Origin: Symsagittifera roscoffensis
Taxonomy: Eukaryota; Xenacoelomorpha; Acoela; Convolutidae
Assembly: GCF_963678635.1 (NCBI RefSeq)
Contig: NC_087065.1
Coordinates: forward strand, 29,452,252-29,516,251
Reading direction: 5' to 3'
DNA length: 64,000 nt
Below are positions 54,360 to 64,000 of the stretch, one piece after another; position 1 is the first letter of the stretch; every line of letters begins with the position of its first letter. The notes beneath the pieces are model-generated. The model was given only the letters and a program-made list of their open reading frames with translations, was not told the origin of the DNA and did not search any database. Both the position numbers and the translations under genes were made by a program.

Positions 54360-56522
54360 AACAAACTATACTATCTACAACTATAGATATTTTTAGTGAA
54401 TGATATATCGGATCCATTAGAGATGGATTTGCTCTTTCCTCGCCCTCAACTACTCATGCTGAGCAAAAAAATTTATTAAAAGGTGAATGTGAACGTTTTT
54501 GGGACTATGTCTATCGTCAGGCTAATTGAATTGATTTAAAATGATTTGCAGACGTTAAAACAACATAAAAGACCATTAAGTGGTTATAAACAAAACATAA
54601 AATCTTACCTCCAATCAAATTAACGCTGTGACATTCGACCAGATGGCCTGAAGTGCATGGCAGAAACGAGTTTTTATTGTTTGGAGCAGTTTAAAGGGAG
54701 AATTGGCTGTTTGGAACAATTAACAGTGTTAACTGTTCAATTGAACAAATTGGGAGAGGTCGGTTTTGACTGACATGTAAAATTTGAACAATTCGTTTGT
54801 TTGTAATGAGGCCTGACGTTTTCTATTTTTGCGAATACTGGAAAAACGCGAAAATCAGGACGACAATTTTCGCTGAGAGAAAACAGACACAACGCTGATT
54901 TAAGCAGATAGAAAATTAAAGTCGAGGATACTAGCGGAAGAGCACTCCGAATTGTAACGATTGTGCAGCTACAATCGTGCGGGAGTAATTCCCGAGAATC
55001 ATGAGGGCTATTGGAAGGGTTTTGCTACCCTTCCTGGTCGACAAAAAGACAGCTCCTGGGCCGCATTCAGGAATTCGGAAGGAATTCGGGAAAAGACCGG
55101 AAACTGGTTTTTAAAACAACTTTTAGCTTCCTGGTATGTCCTGATTTGAATAAAATCAAGTTCGTTTTCAGATAATGAGAAGCTAGGAGTTGAGGGAAAG
55201 GGTTGATCCAACTACGATATGATGATTTTTGTCTACTCAACAACAACAACAGCAAAATGATAGATGAGTAGTAGCCCTTTTTTTAGGATTGTCCTCTGGG
55301 TCTAGGATGGTGGGACCCAGCCATGAGCTCATGTTTTTGCAGGTAACGAAGTTTATTTAAGCGGTTTGGCCGGTAATCTTAAATTGAATTGACTTTATCG
55401 ACTTGATGTTAAAGGACCACACATTGAAGTGGCCTTTGTAGAGACGGTTAAAAGCATGTGAAGCTGTATTTAGACGCTATTCAGTCATTACCTTACCTAG
55501 CTTCATTTTCTGTCGGTATGTGTTTCCCGGCGAATGTCACATTTATGGGGATTGGCCGTCCCATCGTTCCCTGAGCGGTATATCGCCAAATACAAATAAA
55601 AATATACAAGAAACCAAACAAAAAATAGCATAGTATCTAAGAAAAAGTGGAAAAACATTAAAAAAAAAGAAAAACCAAAAATAGTAGGAAAATATCAAAT
55701 CAGTAGAAAACATCCCCCAAGAGGAGATGTGATCCGGTCCTTCCATTTGTTGTTGTTAGATTTATTGTTATTAGAGAGGCATTTTTATGAGACAAGAGCG
55801 TTACGATCAAAAATTTCGCCTCTTTGTGATGCCTGTACCCAAAATTTTCACGTGATTAGAGTAGAAGAGTGATCCGGCAAGCAGTGCAAGGAGCAGCAGG
55901 AAGGATCTCGTTTCGTATCCCTTTTGGTACAGAAAGTACAATATCAAGCTGCGTGGGACACGACAGTGACTGCACTGTAGTGACCCTCCACCGTGTTGCA
56001 AATTTCCGAGTTAAGCACCTTAATTCGGGTAATAAATGGACCTGGAGGGGTATGATAATATTAGTCCACTATTAAAAATAATTTTAAATATTAAATTTCC
56101 TATACCGTTTTTCAGTCAAATAGACCGTAAACAGACCGGTTTTTAGGGTCAAAATAGTTATATTTTGACTCCCTCACTTATCGTGATTTTTGAGAAATCG
56201 ATATTTTTCCGAAACGGAAAAAGCCTCAAGTTAGTGAGTTACATCCTAATTTTACTGATGTGACTGAAGGAACCAGTTAAATTTAGTTCGGACGTGATTG
56301 GGATTGTTTGGGTACAGAAATTCAATTTTTCGTGATTTTTGAAAAAAGAAACGCCACAAAACAAGAAATTTTTTTGAAATTTTTGAGTTAGGGTGATAAA
56401 AATTGTTGTTCTGACATCATAAACTAGTGAATCGACAGATTTTGAACCCGTTTGCTAACAACCTTCCTGGTCTCACCCTTCACGTTTTGTAAAAAACGTT
56501 TTTGGAAAGCCCTCGTAGCCCT
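54360..56522. other. Non-RLE part of 4.42-kb unit 2
   Basis: Duplicate of 49934-52098. The hairpin chain is at 54956-55118. No gene recognised. Confidence 0.5.
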
Positions 56523-56787
56523 ACCAAGAGGTAGCGACGGTTCCACAAGGAAATTTAGTGTTGTTCTTGACAATAGGGAAGTGTTAAGGAACCTAGAAAA
56601 CGACAGTCAAGTAGGAAATAGGCTCATTGAAAGACCCCTCACAGTTAAGGAAAATTTGTTAAATAAGCAGCTCAACTTCAATCCGGAGGGGTCTGGAGCC
56701 AGAACGAACCCTTCATAGTTAGTTGACTTTGCATAATAGGCTCTGAGAATGTAATGGGAAGGGTCTGGGGCTACCCTATTTGACAGT

Positions 56788-57115
56788 TTTAGGGGTCCTT
56801 TTTGCCAATCCGGAGGGGTTCCAATTCGGAGGGGTCCTGTTTTTTACCAATACGGAGGGGTCGCAATTCGAAGGGGTCCTGTTTTGCCAATCCGGAGGGG
56901 TCCCAACTCTGACGGGTCCTATTTTTTGCCAACCCGGAAAGATCATAATTTGTCAATCTGGAGTGGCTCCAATTTGGAGGGGTTCTATTTTTTGCCAATC
57001 AGGAGGGGTCATTTTTTGCCAACCCGGAGAGTTCCAAATTGGGATGGTTCCCGTTATTTGATTATCTAGAGGAATACGGAATCGAAGGGGTCCTGTTTTG
57101 CCAACTCGGAAGAAA
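56788..57115. repeat. Minisatellite based on GGAGGGGTCC
   Basis: Imperfect tandem units of about 22-48 bases built from CCAATCCGGAGGGGTCC and TTTTGCCAA, about ten units. Both strands give Gly/Pro-rich repeat ORFs that are by-products. Confidence 0.85.
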
Positions 57116-57882
57116 AAGTTTTTTTAAACCAACGCAATTGTAGGGATCCTAATACGTACGTAAATGAAAATAAGATATTAAACAAGACAGGAAGCCAGTG
57201 ACTGCACTGATAACTTGCCTTTAGATAAAAGCTGAAAAGATCATGCTAAAACCAAAACAGGTCTCAGCCGAAAAATTCGCGACTCTAGGTCTAATCAAAA
57301 ACAGAGTTCGACATTGATTCATTGGATTGGAATCCACAACTGTTTTTATGGAAGAGTCGTTGCGTTGAGAGTTTTAGTAGGTGTAGCTTGGGCAATCCGA
57401 AGGCAGATCGGTAACACAGAACTCGGTGGGCGCAATAGACGTCCACATGAAAAAAATACTGCCTTCTAGTTTTGTCTGTTTAGTGCGGCACTAAACAGAG
57501 AAAACTGTTTGTATTGAAACAAGTTCGACTTTTAATTACGAGAGACCAATTGCAATGAGCATACTTTTTTAAAAAGTTTTTCTGTTCACAATTGAGAAAT
57601 ATTTATTTTTTAGTTCCTAAAAAATGTTCTCGATTGGGTATTGGTGCACTATCTTTTAAAGATATTGACCCCATCAGACTGTGCTATCTTTTCATCCAAT
57701 AACCAATAATCAGTTGCTGTGCATAATTTGTATATACGCTGTACGATGATAACTTGATAACTTTCGTGGTCACTTGGAAGCTTTTAAACATTATCGCGTT
57801 GTGGTAATTTTATCAGTTGTCAGACAACAAACACTGTAGCAAGCAAATCGAGTGATTGAGCAATAACAAGCGATAGATTAAG
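57116..57882. other. 5' flank of the Ty3/gypsy-like element
   Basis: No gene. A 5' LTR and primer-binding site might lie here, but without a 3' LTR in the window the LTR boundaries cannot be set. Confidence 0.35.
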
Positions 57883-60271
57883 ATGAGTCTAGACAATTCA
57901 AAAATACCTAAGCTAAATGATAGCTCTAGGAAGTTCATAACAAAGCAAAAAAGGAAATCATTGAATGATCCTTTTGTGGAAAGGACCGAGAAAGGAAAGA
58001 AAGTTTCAGGCACCATGATGATTCAAACAAGGATTCAAAAGGCCTCCGAAGATGAAAGGGAAAAGTTGGATGAAAAGATCCTCCATCCAAATCCCGCTCT
58101 GGATGAAAATCGGGTGGGATGTGGAAAGGAAGGAAAAGAAAACAGTAGGTTAAGAAGTGTATTTACTCCCGTAGAACAAGACTTGCTGAGAACCGGGTTT
58201 CTTGATTGAGAGGAAATGTTTGAATTGTCCGACATTTCGATTGAAAATCCAGCAGATGGAGGCTCACCTTTTGACAATAATATGATGCATGGGGTGACAG
58301 AGAAAACGGCAAGCTCCTCCTCGTTTTCGGAACGAGTCAAGAACAATTCCGTAAAATTTTTTTCCGTTTACTATGGGAACGGAAACAGGTGATGAAGTAG
58401 ACACCCATGAAGAGGAGGGAGACAAAAAAGAAATTGATGACTTTTTTCTCAAGTGAGACTGAACAGTTTGACTCATGAAAACAACGCATCAACAAACATG
58501 AAGACTGGCCATTCGGATCGGTTAGGTACGGTCAGAAACATAAACAAGGTTAGTGATGGATTACGCCATTCAAGAGAGTTCATGACAATGACCAACCCAC
58601 TCAGGCAGCCGGGAACGACTAGGGTCACCGGGTCAGGGACCAAACTAGTGGAACCAGAGGCAGATTATGAAGAAACGTCAAAACAGAGAAGAAAAGCTTG
58701 AGTTTTGACGTGTACTAAACTACCTGGAACGAAAAAAGTGACGCCACGAGTAGTGAATCCTTTGGTAGACAACGGAACATCACTGGAAGAGGCCTTGACC
58801 AGGATTGAGTGTTGCATGGGTGATCAGAGTGAACAGATGTCAATAAGAATGAGTGAACTAGAAAGAGAACTTCATGTTGAGAGAGAAAGCCTGCGGTGGG
58901 AGATAAACCGCAGCAGACAGGAAGTTAGTCGAAGAAAAAGCGCTTCGCCAGGAGCTTGTCCTGAATGAAAAAAGAGGCTGAGGTAAGAAAGAAACGATTG
59001 AGAGGCGATCTGGAGCAACTTCGAATTCAACAAGAGCAGACTCCTGGAATTTTTGATACGAGGACAGACGTAATGATGGAAAGACGGACTCAGGCTATCA
59101 TGGACAGATTGGACGGTCTCCTGGGAACAAGGACCGGAACTAGAAATAGAGGAGCACACTCAGGAGGGGCAAGCAGAGAGCCGAGAAAGAATTTCAACGA
59201 GCATTCAAACATAGGAAGAACATATGGGTCAAAAAGAGGAAGATTAACTCATACCGCAACACCACTGGGAACAACAAACCGGCAATATCATGAAGATTAA
59301 CAGGGGAGGTTCTATTGGCAGTAGACCGATCTCGAATGAACCACCATTGCGAGACGCACTTACGAGCAGAAGAGTTTATTCCACAAAACGGAAATCACTC
59401 GAGTCAGGGAAGAGCTCAGTCTAGCGACTCAGAAATGCGGGAAGTTGCAGATCCTCAATCAAGCGGGATTTTTATGGGATGCAATTGCAATGACGATGGC
59501 GTCCAAACCTCTGAACAGGTCCTTAGAGCTTTCCTCACAAGGTTGTCTAGGATCAATGGGCGCGGTGAGAAATCTTTAGGGGTTTTCAAGAAACCGGGAT
59601 GTTATTAGGATGAATATGAAGGTTGTATAGATACTTGGATAGATTTCATGAAGCTGCAGTTTAACGAAGGAGACTTGAAATGAAGACAAGAATGCAGTGG
59701 GCTCACCAGCAGCTTGGAAGGGACATCACTGAACTGCGTGATTGCCAAAAAGCAACATCAGCTGGACACTGCTGAGAAAACCTTTGAAATCCTGCGACAT
59801 CTTGTTGAATCGCTTCGGCTCGGGAGTGCAAGAACACCAAGCCATGATGAGCTTCGTGAAACGAAGGCAACGACAAGATGAAACCATAGACAAGTTCTTG
59901 GATGACTTAGAAATGCTTAAAAAGCGTATATACGGACGAGTCAAACATCAGGATGAACTTGGCAGTAGCTTCAAAGTTCAATGATGGCGTGAAGAACGAT
60001 GAACTCAGAACAACCATAGCAACCCACTACACACCTTTTTTAACCAAAGCACCTACACAGGAAGTACTGCAACTAAATTCAAAGGATTATTTATTACTGA
60101 AGCCTCCGATGAGATCAGGTCAGTACAAAAAGAATTATGCCAATTTTAACAACGGATCTGCAAACCAAGGTAAAAGTGGTACAAGCCCAGAGATGACATG
60201 GACAAGACACGCTCTCGTGCAAAAAGTAGTTCGACCATGATCTATCGGCATGTCCAACCTATAAACAAGGC

Positions 60272-60691
60272 ATGAAAGCGATCGGTTTTAGACTAGAAGA
60301 TGAAGAAGCGTCGGACATAGATGATGAGGATTTTATGAGAGGATTGATTGCAAAACTCGGCCCCAAGTGTTTCTTTTGTAATCTGAAGAGTCATTTTAAA
60401 TCAGATTGCCCACAATTTTTAGATGCTGTGGCGGACATCAAGCTTCCAAGGCATGAAGAGGCTCTGTCAGGCGTTAGAGCCATCAGAGCACGCCTGATTA
60501 GCGAGGCAGAAGCACGGAGGAACGAGAAACCGCATGAGCTGGCTATGAAAAAGATGCAAGCCCTGCTAGAAGAAACGAGTGAAACAGAGCCTGAAACCAC
60601 AGCTAATGAATTTACAATTGACTATATAAAAGCAATAAGTCAAGCTCGAGCTCGAAAACAAGAGAACTCAGAAACAGCTCAGCGTCTTTGA
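60272..60691 (+). pseudogene. Gag-type CCHC zinc knuckle ORF
   Basis: 140 codons with KCFFCNLKSHFKSDCP: C-x2-C-x4-H-x4-C, the nucleocapsid knuckle that binds element RNA. An acidic then Lys/Arg-rich tail follows. Longest clean ORF of the gag part. Flanking frames are broken. Confidence 0.7.
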
Positions 60692-60982
60692 AGCATCAGT
60701 GGTGGAAGAAACTAAAGCACTGAGTATCTTGAGCATGAAGTTGAATGTGGTTTCCGGACAGACATTTGGGTTGGTGCCGCAAATAAGTAAGATTGAGGCA
60801 ATAATCTCGGTGGCGGGACATCAGATAATCAGGAATCTAAGTGAAACTTCGGAGTTCACCATGAGGCATCTGAATATTTATGCGGATTATCCGAGACAAG
60901 CAGAGCCACGCACTAAATCGAGAGCTGTGCGAGCCTTTTTAACAACGGGTGGCACTCGATCAATGAAACTCACGGGCGTTAC

Positions 60983-61228
60983 GTGGAAATCATCGGACCA
61001 TATCAAGTGATGCAAAACGTGGATGGAATTTGTATTCATACCAAGGCATACGTCACGACAGACAATGACCAAATAGGACAGATATATTTTGGTCAAGAAG
61101 AGCTGAACGATTGTAGAATTGCGGTACACATTGGATACGAAGCAGATGTGACTGCACATCTGTTGGACACCGATGGAAAGAAAATAGGAGTAAGAGGACC
61201 CCTAGACACACGAGCAGTTACAATTTAA
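60983..61228 (+). pseudogene. Retropepsin-like protease, N-terminal half with mutated active site
   Basis: Reads IHTKAYVTTDNDQIGQIYF, then KKIGVRGPLDTRAVTI and a stop. The D-T-G/S-A catalytic motif of aspartic proteases is D-T-R-A here, so it is inactive. The rest of the domain continues, out of frame, in the array unit that follows. Confidence 0.6.
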
Positions 61229-62126
61229 TAATGATAAAGACATACGAAAGGATGGGTTTCACCAATGAGGATCTGATACGGACAAGCTTAATATTGGCAG
61301 CCGCAATTCGCAGAGCCATTTACGTAGCCGGGAGAACTTCAGTAACAGTCCTTCAAATGGGAGGACGGAACCTCTGGATGAGTTCTTTCGTGCTGAGAAT
61401 CTTGGCGATTCGGATCAATTCATCTTGAGGCGTGACTTCTTCAGGAACTTCGACGTGATGATCGAGCTCAATAATGGCCTGATAAGGATTAGGAACACCG
61501 AGAGGAAGTGTGTTAACTGACCAGTAAATAGGATAACAACTGATGAGAAAAGACACTTTTTAGACAGAAAATTTAAATTACAGCCCAGACAGGCAGTAGT
61601 AGCCATTGAGTGTAAACCCATTGAGTGTAAACCCATTGAATGTAAGCCCATTGAGTGATAGTAAGCAGATTTGCCTGGTACCGAAACCAAAGTTCAGTGG
61701 TTATAGGCCGGAGCTTTTCCGTCACACAAAATGAGCTGTGTGTGAGTGTATTGTCGAATACACTGGACACAAGGGTTTCAATCCAGTGTGGAACGAAAAT
61801 TGGCTCCACTTTCCCAATGAGGATGGACTATGAAGGAAGCGGAGCCTGAAGAAGCATCGAGTAAAGAACTGTCCAAATCACGCATGTAAAGATTTCGTTT
61901 TAAAAAGGATAATTGAATTGAGATCTTAAAAAAAAAATTTCAATGAGATCTGAAACAGATGACGGCTTATCGAGCTGCTCGGATTTTCCGGAATGCTCCA
62001 TGTCATATGAACTAGAATGAAACAAAGCTGTTTTGCCGGGGATAGAGCATCCAAGAGGTAAGATAGTGGAGGGAGAGTTTGTGTTGCTAAAAACATAAAG
62101 CGAATATTGGTTGTTGTAATTTCGTC

Positions 62127-62552
62127 GTGCACGACATCGAACTAGAAGAAGCCGCCGTTCCCCACAGGGAGGGAGCGAGGCGCATGACACCTCATAAATC
62201 GGAGGAGTGGCAAGCGGAAATAAAAATGCTGCTCCAATACGAACTGATTGAACCCTCGAAGTCACCTTGTTTTTGTGGGGTTGTCACGGCCAAGAAGAAC
62301 GGAGGACAGCTAAGATTCTGCTGCGACTCTCACAACCTGAAGGTGGTGACAAAAAAGGACGCTTACCCAATACCACGCATTGACGAGACCCCCTCGAAGC
62401 TCGGCGATGTCAAGTTTTTCACCACACTGGACCTGGGTTTTGCCAGTTGCAGTTTAATGCTGATAAAGACATACGAAAGGATGGGTTTCACCAAGGAGGA
62501 TCTGATACGGACCAGCTTGATATTGGCAGCCGCAATTCGCAGAGCCATATAA
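62127..62552 (+). pseudogene. Ty3/gypsy RT N-terminal part fused to protease fragment (unit 1/2 junction)
   Basis: RT fingers region ending at KFFTTLDLGFASC, then directly LMLIKTYERMGFTKEDL of the next unit's protease. The RT is cut just after the first palm Asp motif, so no YxDD box is present. Confidence 0.75.
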
Positions 62553-63430
62553 ATAGCCACGAGAACTTCAGTAACTGCCCTTCATATGGGAGGACGGAAC
62601 CTCTGGATGAGTTTTTTCGTGGTGAGAATCTTGGCGATTCGGATCAGTTCATCTTGAGGCCTGATTTCTTCAGCAACTTCGACGTGATGATCGAGCTCAC
62701 TAATGGGCTGATAAGGATTAGGAACACAGAGAGGAAGTATGTGAATTGACCAGTAAAAAGGATAACAACTGATGAGAAAAGACACCAATCTTTTTAGACA
62801 GAAAATTCAAATTACAGCCCAGACAGGCAGTAGTAGCGATGTTTGGGATGAGAAATATAAACCCATTGAAAAATAGTAAGCAGATTTGCCTGGTAACGAA
62901 ACCATACAGTCGAAGTTCATTGGTTATAGGCCGGAGCTTTTCCGTCACACAAAACGGACTGTATGTGAGTGAATTGTTGAAAACACTGGACACAAGGGTT
63001 TCAAAACAGTGTGGAAGGAAAATTGGCTGCGCTTTCCCAATGAATATGGACTATGAAGAAAGCGGAACCTGAAGAAGCATCGAGTAAAGAATTGTCCAAA
63101 TCACGCATGGAAAGATTTCGTTTTAAAAAGGATTATTGAATTGAGATCTTCAAAAAAGTATTTTCAATGAGATCTGAAACAGATGACGGCTTATCGAGCT
63201 GCTCGAAATTTCCGGAACGCTCCTTGTCATATGAACTAGAGTGAAACAAAGCGGTTTTGCCGGGGATAGAGCATCTAAGAGGTAAGATAGTGGAGGGAGA
63301 GTTTGTGTTGCTAAAAGCACAAAGCGAATTTTGGTTGTTGTAATTTCTTCGAGCACGACATCGTACTAGAAGAAGGCGCCGTTCCCCACAGGGAGGGAGC
63401 GAGTCGCATGACACCTCATAAATCGGAGGA

Positions 63431-63880
63431 GTGGCAATCGGAAAAAAAATGCTGCTCCAACACGAACTGATTGAACCCTCGAAGTCACCTTATACTTGTG
63501 GGGTTGTCATGGCCAAGAAGAACGGAGAACAGCTAAGATTCTGCTGCGGCTTTCGCAACCTGAACGTGGTGACAATAAAGGACGCTTACCCAATACCACG
63601 CATTGACGAGACCCTCTCGAAGCTCGGTGATGTCAAGTTTTTCATCACACTGGACCTGGGATTTGCCAGTTGCAGTTTAATGCTGATAAAGACATACGAA
63701 AGGATGCGTTTCACCAAGGAGGATCTGATACGGACAAGCTTAATATTGGCAGCCGCAATTCGCAGAGCCATATACATAGCCAGGAGAACTTCAGTAACTG
63801 TCCTTGATATGGGAGGACGGAACCTCTGGATGATTTTTTTTGTGGTGAGAATCTTGGCAATTCGAATCAGTTTATCTTGA
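63431..63880 (+). pseudogene. Second RT-protease junction ORF
   Basis: Same fusion as at 62127: CGFRNLNVVTIKDAYPIPRI, KFFITLDLGFASC, then IKTYERMRFTKEDL. Confirms a repeated junction, not a one-off rearrangement. Confidence 0.75.
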
Positions 63881-64000
63881 GGCGTGATTTGTTCAGCAAC
63901 TTCGACGTGATGATCGAGCTCAATAATGGGCTGATAAGGATTAGGAACACAGAGAGGAAGTATGTTAATAGACCAGTAAATAGGATAACAACTGATGAGA

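Larger units (their letters stand above)
47675..56522. repeat. Tandem duplication of 4.42 kb
   Basis: Unit 1 47675-52098, unit 2 52099-56522, period 4424. Starts at CTGGTCGCTTCTGATCGG inside the RLE domain and ends at GAAAGCCCTCGTAGCCCT. Both units carry the same RLE-element decay plus 2.1 kb of other sequence. Differences are scattered substitutions and one- or two-base indels. Confidence 0.95.
57883..61228 (+). mobile_element. Decayed Ty3/gypsy-like gag and protease region
   Basis: The plus strand gives a series of Arg/Glu-rich ORFs with stops and frameshifts. 57883-58209 starts MSLDNSKIPKLND. 58705-59300 has a long coiled-coil-like stretch (MSELERELHVERESLRWEI). 59742-59960 has MSFVKRRQRQDETIDKFLDDL, a gag capsid-like block. 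60272-60691 has the zinc knuckle. 60983-61228 has a retropepsin-like domain with DNDQIGQIYFGQEEL, whose active-site D-T-G is D-T-R (LDTRAVTI). Order gag, knuckle, protease, then RT is typical of Ty3/gypsy. Confidence 0.65.
61214..64000 (+). repeat. 1.23-kb tandem array derived from protease-RT segment
   Basis: Units begin near CAGTT.CA.TTTAATAATGATAAAG at about 61214, 62443 and 63666, with periods of about 1229 and 1223. The third is cut by the window end. Each unit runs from just after the protease active site (KTYERMGFT, GRTSVTVLQMGGRNLW), through linker (GRSFSVTQ, PMRMDYEGSG), into RT (VPHREGARRMTPHKSEEW, LRFCCDSHNL, DAYPIPRIDETPSKLGD, FFTTLDLG). After DLG it fuses back to the protease segment. 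Copies diverge by several percent and carry stops. Confidence 0.85.

Noticed and set aside
56780-57069. Gly-rich repeat proteins on either strand
   Set aside because: By-products of the GGAGGGGTCC minisatellite.

Overview
The window is animal (metazoan) nuclear DNA: AT-rich, intron-containing, and dominated by retroelements and repeats. Four host genes can be read, all on the minus strand: ANAPC15 (APC/C subunit 15, two exons), TIMM9 (one exon), MLEC (malectin) and EIF3L (translation initiation factor 3 subunit L, seven coding exons, 572 codons). TIMM9, MLEC and EIF3L each begin 5-8 bases after a consensus 3' splice site, and ANAPC15 may do the same. This pattern suggests spliced-leader (SL) trans-splicing. 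No species can be named; a marine invertebrate with SL trans-splicing fits best.

Layout. 0.5-1.2 kb holds ANAPC15. 1.2-6.5 kb is AT-rich spacer and degenerate coding-like DNA. 6.5-9.8 kb is a decayed LINE (PHD-like ORF1, endonuclease, RT). 10.8 kb has a (CT)n microsatellite. 11.4-13.1 kb holds TIMM9 and MLEC. 13.4-15.1 kb has two copies of a composite repeat with a tRNA-Leu-like core. 15.7-39.2 kb is EIF3L. Its 18.3-kb intron 2 contains diverged intronic repeats, a 9.6-kb satellite of six 1.6-kb units arranged A-B-C-A-B-C, and a nearly intact non-LTR element with a restriction-like endonuclease (RLE), an N-terminal 2A peptide and a chromo-barrel-like domain.

39.9-56.5 kb is a nest of a PHD-finger CR1/Jockey-like LINE and a second, decayed RLE-type LINE. 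These were rearranged by a 2.19-kb and then a 4.42-kb tandem duplication. A 200-base assembly gap lies at 40790-40989. 56.8-57.1 kb is a GGAGGGGTCC minisatellite. 57.9-64 kb is a decayed Ty3/gypsy-like gag-pol whose protease-to-RT segment has become a 1.23-kb tandem array running off the window end.

The most interesting signal is one identical 24-base sequence (ending GATAAACTTATTAAATAG) at the 5' end of three LINEs, two of APE type and one of RLE type. The flanks upstream of it are unrelated. Together with the acceptor-at-ATG structure of the host genes, the simplest reading is that this is the genome's spliced leader, captured when trans-spliced LINE RNAs were reverse-transcribed to their 5' ends.
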